Part shown: one piece after another, positions 6,443-14,043 of the stretch
Position numbering within the stretch: the first letter of the stretch is position 1
How the letters are laid out: every line of letters starts with the position of its first letter
NCBI GenBank assembly: GCA_034408875.1
Contig: JAWXCJ010000353.1
Location: 1-22,983 of the forward strand
DNA length: 22,983 nt
DNA from: JANNHK01 sp034408875
GTDB lineage: Bacteria; Actinomycetota; Acidimicrobiia; IMCC26256; PALSA-610
Direction: 5' to 3'
The notes under the pieces: model-generated
What the model was told of the DNA's origin: nothing
What the model saw: only the letters and a program-made list of their open reading frames with translations
The model's database searches: none
Position numbers and translations under genes: made by a program

Positions 6443-7972
6443 TCACGCGCTCCGGGTGGTGCCGCCCGGATACCCGCCGCCGCCGTGGGCGCGGTCGAGT
6501 TCGTCGTAGTCGACCGCGAACCCGGCCCGTGGGAGCGCGTCGACGAACGCGACCGTGCGGGGCTTCTTGTACGACGCAATGTGGGCCCGGCAATACTCGA
6601 TGAGTTCGTCTTCGCCGAGCTTTTCGCCCTCGCGCACCACGACGATCGCCTTCACCGACTGCACCCACACGTCGTCGGGAACGCCGATCACCGCGCAGTC
6701 GGCGACCGCGGGATGCAGGCGGAGACAGTTCTCGATCTCGACCGGGTAGATGTTCTCGGCAGCCGACTTGAGCATGCGCATCTTCGGTCCGACGAACGTG
6801 AAGGTGCCGTCGGCCTCGAACCGACCGAGATCGTTCGTGTGATGCCAGCCGTTGCGCTGCCGGTGAGCATTCAGCTCGGGGCGATTCCAATAACCGACCA
6901 TGACGGTCGCGCCCCGGCACACGATCTCGCCGACTTCGCCCGGCGCAACTTCGTTGTCGTCGGGGTCGACGACACGCACGTCGAGCAGCGGCGACGGCCG
7001 GCCGTGCAACCCGGTTCCGCCGACTCCGAGGAGGTTGAACGTCTGCATGCCCATTGTCTCGGATTGCCCGTAGCCCCCGGCGGCCCGGCCCCATTCCGAG
7101 TCATCGCGGTCGACCATCGCATCGAACGCCCGGTTTCCCCGCTTCCCGCGAAACGACGAGAGGTCGTAGCGGCCGTCGACGTTGGCCTCCGCGACCGCGT
7201 CGACCATGGGCCCCATGACGAAGCCACCGGTGCAACGGTGGCGCGCAATCGCCTCGCACATCTCGGGGCCGTCGGAACGGCGCACGTACACGTTGGTGCC
7301 GCCCATCACGAACGTCGACATGTTCGGCATGAACGTCCCGATGTGGAACAGCGGCCCGGAGTTGAGGAACACGTACGACGCGTCGATGCCCTGCCACGGC
7401 GCCATCAGCAGACCCTGCGCAACCAGTGCGCGCGACGGAAGCATCGCCGCGTTGGGCCGGCCTTCGAACGCAGCCGTGTAGATGAGGAGGAGCGGATCGG
7501 AATCGGGTCCGTCGGCGTCGGGGTCGTCGGCCGGTGCGCCGGCAATCCACGCCTCGTATTCGCCGTCGTCGTGCAGGATCCACCGGGTGGCATGCGTGGC
7601 ACGATCGCGGCCTGCTTGCACGGTCGGGCCGACCTCTTCCTCCTGCCACACCACGACAGCGGGCGCGAGGTCGTCGATCACGAACGCGAGCTCGTCGGGT
7701 TGCCGGCGCCAGTTGGCGGGGCAGAACAGGGCACCGATCTCGCAGCAGGCGAGCAACAGCTCTTGCAACCGGAACGAGTTCTGCCCGAGCCACAGGACCC
7801 GGTCACCGCGTCCGACTCCCGCCGCTTCGAGCGCGTTAGCCGCGCGGTGCACCCGAGTTGCTGCGTCGGACCACGTGAGCACCGTTTCGCCGTCGACGAA
7901 CGCGATCGCGTCGCCGCGGCTGCGCGCGTACGTGCGCAGTACGTCGGCGAGGGTCCGCCGGTCGAGCATCAT
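6443..7972 (-). CDS. Acyl-CoA ligase, ANL superfamily (FadD-like)
   Basis: This 509-residue enzyme should activate a carboxylic acid to its CoA thioester through an acyl-adenylate. ANL core motifs are present: LLLIYTAAFEGRP at ~161-173 in the place of the YTSGTTGxPK phosphate loop, GYGQSETMGM, GRPSPLLDVRVVD, TNDLGRFEADG (A7 Asp) and KMRMLKSAAENIYPVEIE (A8 hinge). The glycine/threonine loop is strongly altered and the usual A10 lysine region reads LPRAGFAVDYDELDRAHGG, with no lysine. I believe both are traits of an actinobacterial subfamily rather than damage, since the rest is intact. The start is taken as ATG 7972, which overlaps the DUF35 gene stop (ATGA); ATG 7969 follows directly in frame. 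Operon position with Ltp2/DUF35 indicates catabolic CoA chemistry. The substrate is unknown. Confidence 0.87.
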   Translation of the reverse strand: MMLDRRTLADVLRTYARSRGDAIAFVDGETVLTWSDAATRVHRAANALEAAGVGRGDRVLWLGQNSFRLQELLLACCEIGALFCPANWRRQPDELAFVIDDLAPAVVVWQEEEVGPTVQAGRDRATHATRWILHDDGEYEAWIAGAPADDPDADGPDSDPLLLIYTAAFEGRPNAAMLPSRALVAQGLLMAPWQGIDASYVFLNSGPLFHIGTFMPNMSTFVMGGTNVYVRRSDGPEMCEAIARHRCTGGFVMGPMVDAVAEANVDGRYDLSSFRGKRGNRAFDAMVDRDDSEWGRAAGGYGQSETMGMQTFNLLGVGGTGLHGRPSPLLDVRVVDPDDNEVAPGEVGEIVCRGATVMVGYWNRPELNAHRQRNGWHHTNDLGRFEADGTFTFVGPKMRMLKSAAENIYPVEIENCLRLHPAVADCAVIGVPDDVWVQSVKAIVVVREGEKLGEDELIEYCRAHIASYKKPRTVAFVDALPRAGFAVDYDELDRAHGGGGYPGGTTRSA

Positions 7973-8400
7973 GCGAGTCGGAATACCGGAATGGTGGTCC
8001 CTTCGCGCACGTCGTACCAATCCATGCTCACGGGCAGGCCGATGGCCACGGCTTCGGGTTCGCAGTCGACGATGCTGCCGACCAGCCGGCACCCGTCGGT
8101 GTCGGGGAGTTCGACGACGGCGGCGACGAACGGGAGTGCGTCTTTGACCTGCGGGATGACCGCGTGGCGGATGATGGTGAACGAGTAGATCTCGCCGTGG
8201 CCGTCGTGTTCGATCCACTCCACTTCTTGCGTCCGGCACGCGTGGCAGAACGGCGTGGGCGGGAACCGGTACGTGGTGCACGCGGTGCACCGCGGCAGGA
8301 TCAACCGGTGTTCCGCGGTGGCGGCCCAGAACGGCTCGGTCCACACGTTGGGCGTGAGGAAGATGATGTCTTCGGGCGGAACACCTTTGAGCTTGGTCAT
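7969..8400 (-). CDS. DUF35 OB-fold protein with zinc ribbon, partner of thiolase-fold protein
   Basis: This 143-residue protein has an N-terminal rubredoxin-like zinc ribbon (Cys38, Cys41, Cys52, Cys55 in PRCTACTTYRFPPTPFCHAC) followed by an OB-fold (IYSFTIIRHAV, PFVAAVVELPD, GLPVSMDW). Proteins of this family bind acyl-CoA or stabilise thiolase-fold partners. In steroid side-chain degradation, Ltp2 aldolase works as a complex with a DUF35 protein. Here it follows the Ltp2-like gene with a 4-base ATGA overlap, so the two very probably form a complex. Length and motifs are normal. It has no expected catalysis of its own. Confidence 0.9.
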   Translation of the reverse strand: MTKLKGVPPEDIIFLTPNVWTEPFWAATAEHRLILPRCTACTTYRFPPTPFCHACRTQEVEWIEHDGHGEIYSFTIIRHAVIPQVKDALPFVAAVVELPDTDGCRLVGSIVDCEPEAVAIGLPVSMDWYDVREGTTIPVFRLA

Positions 8401-9599
8401 CGGTCGACCCCCAGCAGCAATGCGGACGTGGGAATCGATGCCGGACCTCCCGTTGCCAACGCGACTTCGGCGCCGGCGACCTGGTTCACCGCGGTACCTC
8501 GTATCTGTTCGACCGCTTCCCGTACGTGCGTCATGCCGATGATGTACGCCTCGGAGAGGTTGCCGCCGTGCGTGTTGACGGGCAGGCCGCCGTCGGGCCA
8601 GCGGATGTTGCCGTCGGCGACGAATGCGCCGCCCTCGCCGATACCGCAGAAGCCGTAGTCCTCGAGTTGCATGATCACCATCGGGCTGAAGTGGTCGTAG
8701 ATCTCGGCCACGTCGACATCGCCGGGGCCGACACCCGCCATCTCCCACAAGCGCTGCGCGACGGGCCGGTGACCCGACGACGTGAAGTACTCGTCGGGCA
8801 TGCCCATCCAGGTGATCGCCTGCCCCCAGCGCCCGTGCCCGCCGTGGGTCGACGCGAGCACGACTGCCGGCGGGTGCCGCAGGTCGCGAGCGCGTTCGAT
8901 GCTCGTCGTCACGACCGCGACCGCGCCGTCGCATTCGAGGCAGAAGTCGAAGAGGCACAACGGGTCGGAGATCATGCGGGCGTTGAAGTACTGCTCACGC
9001 GTGAGCGGTTCCTTCATGAGCGCCGTTTCCGGGCGGCGGACGGCGTTGGCTCGCGTCGACATCGCCACTTCACAGAAGTGTTCGCGGGTCGTGCCGTACA
9101 AGTGCATGTGCCGCTGCGCGAGCACGGCGAACATCTGTCCGGGCCCCATCAGTCCGGACGGTTGCAGGAAGTTGCCTTCGGGTGACGGTGGCGCGCTGTA
9201 CTGCGCGCCCGGCGCGCCGCGCGGCGCGTACGAAGCACCGAACCGGCTCGCGGCCTGTTGCAACGTCATCACCGATACGACGCACTCGGCCATGCCGCTG
9301 ACGATCGCGGCACTGGCGAGCCCGACCGACCCGGCTGCACCGCCTCCGCCACCGGTCAACTGCGCGGTGAAGCGCACGTCGGGAAGGCCGAGCCATTGCG
9401 CGAACAGCGACGTGTCGAATCCCATGCTGTAGAGCGCGAGCCCGTCGAGGTCATCGACGGTGAGCCCGGCGTCGGCGAGGGCGGCGATCACGGCCTTGCC
9501 CGCGAGTTCCATCGGCAACTGCGGGAGTGATTCGCCGCGCTTGTAGTACGGCGTCGATCCGACACCGACCACCGCGGTCTTGCCCTTGAGGGTGTTCAC
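8397..9599 (-). CDS. Thiolase-fold lipid-transfer protein / Ltp2-type aldolase candidate
   Basis: This 400-residue protein belongs to the SCP-x/Ltp thiolase-like group. The N-terminal half reads TAVVGVGSTPYYKRG and QLTGGGGGAAGSVGLASAAI, where a true thiolase has its nucleophilic Cys; none is present at that place. The C-terminal half carries DVAEIYDHFSP (Tyr301) and LPVNTHGGNLSEAY (Tyr352). Ltp2 of steroid catabolism uses two tyrosines about 50 residues apart for retro-aldol cleavage of a beta-hydroxyacyl-CoA; the 51-residue spacing here fits. The adjacent DUF35 gene strengthens this. The start is GTG 9599 within the amidohydrolase TGA (GTGA overlap). The alternative is a CoA-thiolase or non-catalytic lipid carrier. 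Family certain, aldolase activity inferred. Confidence 0.88.
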   Translation of the reverse strand: MNTLKGKTAVVGVGSTPYYKRGESLPQLPMELAGKAVIAALADAGLTVDDLDGLALYSMGFDTSLFAQWLGLPDVRFTAQLTGGGGGAAGSVGLASAAIVSGMAECVVSVMTLQQAASRFGASYAPRGAPGAQYSAPPSPEGNFLQPSGLMGPGQMFAVLAQRHMHLYGTTREHFCEVAMSTRANAVRRPETALMKEPLTREQYFNARMISDPLCLFDFCLECDGAVAVVTTSIERARDLRHPPAVVLASTHGGHGRWGQAITWMGMPDEYFTSSGHRPVAQRLWEMAGVGPGDVDVAEIYDHFSPMVIMQLEDYGFCGIGEGGAFVADGNIRWPDGGLPVNTHGGNLSEAYIIGMTHVREAVEQIRGTAVNQVAGAEVALATGGPASIPTSALLLGVDR

Positions 9600-10684
9600 G
9601 ACGTGCTCGCAGAACCGAGGGGCACCTCGTAGAGCCGGGCGGCGTTGCCGCCGACGATGGCGAGCACCTCGTCCTCCGGGACGCCTTGGAAGATGCGCTC
9701 GACGATCGCCTGCGACTCGGGGAACGTGCCTTCGGGGTGCGGGTAGTCCGACGCCCAGAGCAACGGTTCGATGCCGGTGATCTCGCGCGTCAGGATCGGC
9801 GCCCGGTCGGCGCCGAGCGTGACGTGACACTGGCGTTTCACGTACGCCGACGGCGGCTGTTCGAGTTTGGGGTTCACCCAGTTCGCGTGTTCCTCGAACG
9901 CTTCGTCCATGCGCTCGCAGCAATACGCGAGCCACCCGGCGCCGGTTTCGACGAACACGAGGCGCAAGCCGGGGAAGCGTTCGAGGACACCCGACGCCGC
10001 GAAGTAGCAGAGCGTCTCGGCCGAGAGCAGCCCGACCTTGGCGTAGTTGATGACCGCGCCACCCGGTCCGCGTTCGAACTGCGGGAGCGCGCCGGTACCG
10101 GTGTGCAACGAAAGCGGGATGCGCGACTGCTCGGCGATCGTCCACAGCGGGTCGAACACCGGCTGGTTGTACGGCGTCCCGGCCGGCGGGGTCGTCGGGA
10201 TCGTCGCGGCCTTGAAGCCGCGGTTCACAACCCGTTCGAGTTCGGCCCGGGCCGACGGCACATCTCGAATCGGGACGACCGCGGAGGGGATGAACACGTC
10301 GGGCCGGTGCAGGAACGACTCCGCGAGCCAGTCGTTGTAGACCTGCGCGCACGCCATCTGCAGGTCGGGTGCCGGGATCATGTCGATGAACAACCCGAAC
10401 GTCGGGTAGATCACCTCGGCGACGACCCCGTCGAGTTCCATGTCGCGCAGGCGCGAGTCGGGGTCGGCGCCGCCCGTGTGCGTGCCACCGTCACCACCGC
10501 CGGGCGCGGCTCCGCCGGCCTTCGACAGTTTGCGGTCGGGCATGCCTTCGATGGCCATCACCCACCAGTCGCCGCTCTGCTCGAGCCGCGGCCCGCGCTC
10601 GCGGTACTGCTCGGGCAGCCGTTCCTGCCACAACGTCACCGGTTCGAACACGTGGTTGTCGGCGCTGATCAAGGCTCGCTTCAT
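9596..10684 (-). CDS. Amidohydrolase-2 family protein (ACMSD-like hydrolase or decarboxylase)
   Basis: This 362-residue TIM-barrel metalloenzyme belongs to the amidohydrolase-related family that includes ACMSD and aromatic-acid decarboxylases. Metal or active-site motifs are SADNHVFEP near the N-terminus (Asp9, His11), IPLSLHTGTG (His194), LVFVETGAGW (Glu246) and LLWASDYPHPEG (Asp ~308). A Gly-rich loop (residues ~57-72) is an odd low-complexity insertion. A strong Shine-Dalgarno GGAGGA precedes ATG 10684; a nearby ATG 10689 is out of frame and closes at once. The gene begins one base after the upstream stop. In actinobacterial catabolic clusters this family often decarboxylates or hydrolyses ring intermediates; here the substrate is unknown. 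Confidence 0.86.
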   Translation of the reverse strand: MKRALISADNHVFEPVTLWQERLPEQYRERGPRLEQSGDWWVMAIEGMPDRKLSKAGGAAPGGGDGGTHTGGADPDSRLRDMELDGVVAEVIYPTFGLFIDMIPAPDLQMACAQVYNDWLAESFLHRPDVFIPSAVVPIRDVPSARAELERVVNRGFKAATIPTTPPAGTPYNQPVFDPLWTIAEQSRIPLSLHTGTGALPQFERGPGGAVINYAKVGLLSAETLCYFAASGVLERFPGLRLVFVETGAGWLAYCCERMDEAFEEHANWVNPKLEQPPSAYVKRQCHVTLGADRAPILTREITGIEPLLWASDYPHPEGTFPESQAIVERIFQGVPEDEVLAIVGGNAARLYEVPLGSASTS

Positions 10685-10685
10685 G

Positions 10686-11321
10686 TCATGTCCTCCATAC
10701 GACACCGTTGCCGACGACGTCACCGCGCACGGCGGTATGTGTGCGCTCGAATGTGGTGGCCCGCTCCCGGCGGCCTGTGACCACGACCCGGTCGCCGTCG
10801 CCTGCGATCTCCCACTCCGATGCGCTGACGAGCGCCGGCGCGTCAGGCGCGTCCGCAATCGCGACGGCGGGGCCGCACAGGACGAATCGCCGCGGCGAGA
10901 GCCCCGCGGCGCGCAACCGCTCGTACGCGCCGGGGCGGGCGCCGATCACCTCGATGCCCGCGAACACGTCGGCGTACGGATGCCCGAGCGCGTCGAGGCC
11001 GTCGAGGATCGCGGGTGTGACACCGAGCACGGCGCGGTACTCGATGAGCCGCGTGAACATCGCGACCCGAACCGCTTCGCTCTCGGTCGCGTCCGCGCAC
11101 GAGAGTTGCGCGCCCGAGAGCATGGCGCCGACGATCAGCGGCCAAAACTGTCCGGCCTCGGAGAGCATCGAACAGAACAACACCCGCTGCCCGGGACCGA
11201 CCCCGAGCTCGGCGAGCGTCTTCGACGCGGTACCCATGTCGCGCTGGATCTCCTCGTGCGAGATCTCCCACGGTTCGCGACCGCCGGGTCCCTCGTAGCT
11301 GCCGACGCCCCACGGGGTCAT
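10686..11321 (-). CDS. Short ANL-superfamily-like protein (N-terminal domain only)
   Basis: This 211-residue protein resembles the N-terminal part of acyl-CoA synthetases: ISHEEIQRDMGTASKTLAEL, GVGPGQRVLFCSMLSEAGQF and WPLIVGAMLSGAQLSCADAT match the region that precedes the phosphate loop. It has no TSGTTG loop, no A5-A8 motifs and no C-terminal lid, so it cannot be a complete ligase. The ORF is clean, with ATGA overlap to the PaaK-like gene upstream and a 1-base gap to the amidohydrolase. Such tight coupling argues for a maintained gene rather than debris. A role as a regulatory or structural partner of the PaaK-like ligase is inference. A truncated ligase is the alternative. Confidence 0.7.
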   Translation of the reverse strand: MTPWGVGSYEGPGGREPWEISHEEIQRDMGTASKTLAELGVGPGQRVLFCSMLSEAGQFWPLIVGAMLSGAQLSCADATESEAVRVAMFTRLIEYRAVLGVTPAILDGLDALGHPYADVFAGIEVIGARPGAYERLRAAGLSPRRFVLCGPAVAIADAPDAPALVSASEWEIAGDGDRVVVTGRRERATTFERTHTAVRGDVVGNGVVWRT

Positions 11322-12625
11322 GACTTCGCCACCCGCGGGATCTTGTGGGGCGGGCCGAGTTTCAGCAGCGCCGCGTTCGGCACCAGTTCGATCTCGGGTT
11401 CGACGCCGGTCTCGACGAGCACAGCCGCGCCGACGTCGTCGCGCACCGACGCTTCGTTGGCCTTGCCCGCGTACCCGACCCGCAGCCGCAGCCGGTCGAC
11501 CTCCCGGCCCGTGCGAATGACCTGGAACAGCCCCATCGCGCACGCGTCGACCGACTCGACCGCCGTCCACACGTCGATGGGAAGAATGGTCTTGCCCTGC
11601 ACGACGACTTCGTCGCCCTTGCGGCCGATCGGCCACATGCGCATGTGTGTCCGCCCGCACGCGCATATGTCCCGTGACACGCGCACGATGTCGTCGGAGC
11701 GGTAACGGATCAACGGCGCCGTGCGGTTCACCAACGCAGTCGCGACCAGTTCCTTTCGGTCGCCCCCATCACCGGCATCGGCCAGTTCGATCTCCTCGAC
11801 GAACGCGGTGTCCTCCCAGATGTGCAGCCCGTCGTGTTCGCCGCACTCGAACGACGCGGTCACGTCGCCGACACCGCAGTGCTCGTACAGTTCGACGCCC
11901 CACTCCTCGGCCAGTCGTCGGGCCCGGGGGCTGAGCGGTTCACCCGCGAACACGACACCCTTGTACGACGAGAAGACATCGCGCGGGTCGTAGCCGCGGG
12001 CGTCGCAGACCTCGCGCACCGCGTTGATGAGCACCGACCCGAAGTTGTAGAGCCCCGTGGGCCGGTACCGCAGCGATAGCTCGCAGAACCGTTGCATCTC
12101 GTCGGGGTCGAAGTCGAAGAGGATCGGGATCGTGCCGAGGCCCTGGAACAGCCCGTAGGTCGGTCCCCGGAACGTGAACAGCACGAGCGCGACGTGGTCG
12201 CCGGGCCGCACACCCATGCCCCAGAAGTCGCGCGTGATGATCGCCGGGCGCCTCGGTCCTCCGCCGCCCCACTTCTCGGGGACGAGCGTCGGGTCGCCGG
12301 TCGTGCCCGACGTCGACATGATCGCGGTCAACTCATCCGGCGGCACGGTGTTCGTGCCGCCGTACGGGTCGCCGCGTTCGTCGCGGAACCGGCGCAGTGC
12401 ATTCTTGTCGATAAACGGCGCCCGTTCGACGAAGTCGTCGATGCTCCTGATGTCGCGTGGGTGCACGCCTGCGTTCTCCCACGTCTCGTGTACGAGTGCC
12501 GAGTGCTCGTACGCGTGCGGGATCATCTCGAGCAGCAGTTCTTCTTGCAGTTGTGTGATCTCGTCGCGCGGCATCGTCTCGTACTCGGTGTCGTAGAACA
12601 CCGAGTCGACGGGCGGCAGATTCAC
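11318..12625 (-). CDS. Phenylacetate-CoA ligase-like (PaaK family) adenylating enzyme
   Basis: This 435-residue member of the PaaK-like ANL branch should make an aryl- or acyl-CoA from ATP, CoA and acid. Motifs: IMSTSGTTGDPTLVPE (phosphate loop, residues ~102-117), YEHCGVGDVTASFEC, PLIRYRSDDIVRVSRD (Asp binding ribose), CACGRTHMRMWPIGRKGDEV and QGKTILPIDVWTAVE (PaaK-type hinge), ending PPHKIPRVAKS, which probably supplies the catalytic Lys. A Cys pair (CACG) fits the metal-binding loop seen in the family. The start is GTG 12625 inside the TetR stop (GTGA). It is longer and better conserved than the short ANL-like protein that follows it. Substrate unknown; an aromatic or steroid-ring acid would suit the neighbours. 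Confidence 0.87.
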   Translation of the reverse strand: MNLPPVDSVFYDTEYETMPRDEITQLQEELLLEMIPHAYEHSALVHETWENAGVHPRDIRSIDDFVERAPFIDKNALRRFRDERGDPYGGTNTVPPDELTAIMSTSGTTGDPTLVPEKWGGGGPRRPAIITRDFWGMGVRPGDHVALVLFTFRGPTYGLFQGLGTIPILFDFDPDEMQRFCELSLRYRPTGLYNFGSVLINAVREVCDARGYDPRDVFSSYKGVVFAGEPLSPRARRLAEEWGVELYEHCGVGDVTASFECGEHDGLHIWEDTAFVEEIELADAGDGGDRKELVATALVNRTAPLIRYRSDDIVRVSRDICACGRTHMRMWPIGRKGDEVVVQGKTILPIDVWTAVESVDACAMGLFQVIRTGREVDRLRLRVGYAGKANEASVRDDVGAAVLVETGVEPEIELVPNAALLKLGPPHKIPRVAKS

Positions 12626-13236
12626 CGTTTCATGCCGAGCGCCGGCAGCGCGAAACGCAACACGTGGGCACGCGCGTCGGCGAGCGCAATGTCCGATCCG
12701 TGCAGCTTGTCGACGACGAACTGCCACGTGATCGCGTGGATCGACTGGGCGTCGCGCTCAGGATCGGGGCTCGGGACGGCGGCCAGCACCTCGACCAGCG
12801 GCTCGAGGACACCGCGCACGATCATCGCGAACTCGGCCGGATGCTCGGCCTGGACCCGCGCCCCCTCGGCCGCGAGCACGCGGGTGCGCCGGGCCCGGCG
12901 GGCGTCGAACCCGAGCGCGAGTGTCTCGTCGATCCAGACCTCGAGCGCGGCCCGCGGCGTGCGGGCGCCCTGCGCCTGACGCCGCAGGCGGTCGTGGGCC
13001 CGGTGGGAGTCCTGCTCGTAGATCGCGAGGACCAACTCGTCCTTCGACGCGAAGTGCCGGTAGAACGCCCGCGTCGACAGGCCCGCCTCGGCCAGCACCT
13101 CGGCCACGGTCAGCCCGCTCACACCGTCGCGCTTGAGCACGGCCAACCCGGCTTCGACGAGCGCCGCGACCTCGTCGGCGGCCCGGGCCCGCTGCGTCTC
13201 GACCCCGCGGGCCGCGGCCCGCTCCGCAAACGTCAT
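12622..13236 (-). CDS. TetR-family transcriptional regulator
   Basis: This 204-residue regulator has an N-terminal helix-turn-helix at about residues 40-75 (GVSGLTVAEVLAEAGLSTRA, FYRHFASKDELVLAIY), the TetR signature, followed by an all-helical ligand domain. It sits inside the catabolic gene set, probably sensing a pathway acyl-CoA or acid. ATG 13236 is preceded by a good promoter and lies within one arm of a perfect 9-bp inverted repeat, so autoregulation is likely. The downstream PaaK-like gene overlaps its stop, so the regulator is co-transcribed with its targets. The upstream hydratase ends 36 bases before the start, so part of the expression may also come from the adh promoter. Confidence 0.9.
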   Translation of the reverse strand: MTFAERAAARGVETQRARAADEVAALVEAGLAVLKRDGVSGLTVAEVLAEAGLSTRAFYRHFASKDELVLAIYEQDSHRAHDRLRRQAQGARTPRAALEVWIDETLALGFDARRARRTRVLAAEGARVQAEHPAEFAMIVRGVLEPLVEVLAAVPSPDPERDAQSIHAITWQFVVDKLHGSDIALADARAHVLRFALPALGMKR

Positions 13237-13259
13237 AGTCGCCAGTGAGAATGACGTTT
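13228..13259. promoter_or_regulatory. Candidate TetR operator, perfect 9-bp inverted repeat
   Basis: AAACGTCAT (13228-13236) and ATGACGTTT (13251-13259) are exact inverted copies with a 14-nt spacer. One arm contains the regulator's start codon and the other overlaps the -10/spacer. This suits autorepression, although the spacer is longer than in many TetR sites. Confidence 0.45.
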
Positions 13260-13276
13260 TCAGTCGGCATTGTCAA
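13248..13276 (-). promoter_or_regulatory. Promoter of the TetR gene
   Basis: A consensus -35 TTGACA (13276-13271) and -10 CATTCT (13253-13248) are 17 nt apart. The -35 overlaps the hydratase stop codon. Transcription would begin about five bases before ATG 13236, giving a very short leader. Confidence 0.6.
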
Positions 13277-14043
13277 CCGCCGATCTGGGCTCTCCCCCGC
13301 GCCGTGACCTGTTCCCGGCGTTCGGCGATCGACTTGGGGTCGAAGCCGGGGCCTTCCCAGGCGCGGCTGACCCGGTCTTCGGTGGCCCACGCCTCGTCGA
13401 GCGTCCCGAGCGAAGCCTCGTCGTACGTCGTGAGCATGCGGCGCACGCCCATCTGGTCGTTCGACACGATGTCGGCCGCGAGCTGCTTCGTGTACGGGAT
13501 CAGTTCCTCATGCGGCACGACGTGGTTCACGAGACCCCACACCAACGCGGTCGCGGCATCGAGGTAGTTGCCGGTCAGGCTCAGCTCGCGTGCCCGGGCG
13601 ACGCCGACCCGTTGCGGCAGCAGCACCGTGAGACCCCAGCCGGGCATGACACCGACCCGCGCGTGCGTGTCGGCGAAACGGGCCCGCTCCGACGCGATCA
13701 GGAAGTCGCAGTTGAGCGCGACCTCGAACCCGCCCGTGACGGCTACACCGTTGATCGCGCCGATGAGCGGTTTGGTGTGCGGACCGAGCGCGCCGCGGAA
13801 CGGCGTGCGCGACGGATCGGTCCCCGTTCCCGCCGCGACCTCCTTCAAGTCGACACCGGCCGAGAACGCGGGGTCGGCGCCGGTGAGGATCATCACGTCG
13901 ACCCCGTCGTCGGCGTCAAGCTCACTGATGATCTTCGGGAGCCCGACCCGGATCGCGCTGTTGAGCGCGTTGCGTTGATCGGGCCGGTTGATCGTGATCA
14001 GCGCGACCCGTTCCTCGATGTCGACCAGCAGCTCGTCACTCAC
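13273..14043 (-). CDS. Enoyl-CoA hydratase/isomerase (crotonase) family protein
   Basis: This 256-residue crotonase-fold enzyme acts on acyl-CoA. Oxyanion-hole motifs are present: PAFSAGVDLKEV (~58-69) and GAINGVAVTGGFEVALNCDF (~95-114). Glu107 matches the first catalytic Glu of enoyl-CoA hydratase. The second catalytic Glu position (ahead of VGVMPGWG) is His127 in FADTHARVG, so hydration may not be the reaction; isomerase or hydrolase activity is possible. The start is GTG 14043, overlapping the dehydrogenase stop by four bases, with a GAGGAG Shine-Dalgarno 8 nt upstream. The family is certain and the exact step is not. Confidence 0.9.
   Translation of the reverse strand: MSDELLVDIEERVALITINRPDQRNALNSAIRVGLPKIISELDADDGVDVMILTGADPAFSAGVDLKEVAAGTGTDPSRTPFRGALGPHTKPLIGAINGVAVTGGFEVALNCDFLIASERARFADTHARVGVMPGWGLTVLLPQRVGVARARELSLTGNYLDAATALVWGLVNHVVPHEELIPYTKQLAADIVSNDQMGVRRMLTTYDEASLGTLDEAWATEDRVSRAWEGPGFDPKSIAERREQVTARGRAQIGG

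Noticed and set aside
4979..8188. A 1069-codon plus-strand open frame across amrB, amrA and the minus-strand HD and ligase genes
   Set aside because: It is an Arg-rich shadow frame with no family motifs, overlapping four well-supported genes.
8397..9599. Calling this a classical acetyl-CoA acetyltransferase
   Set aside because: The nucleophilic Cys is absent and the neighbours and tyrosines fit the Ltp2 group.
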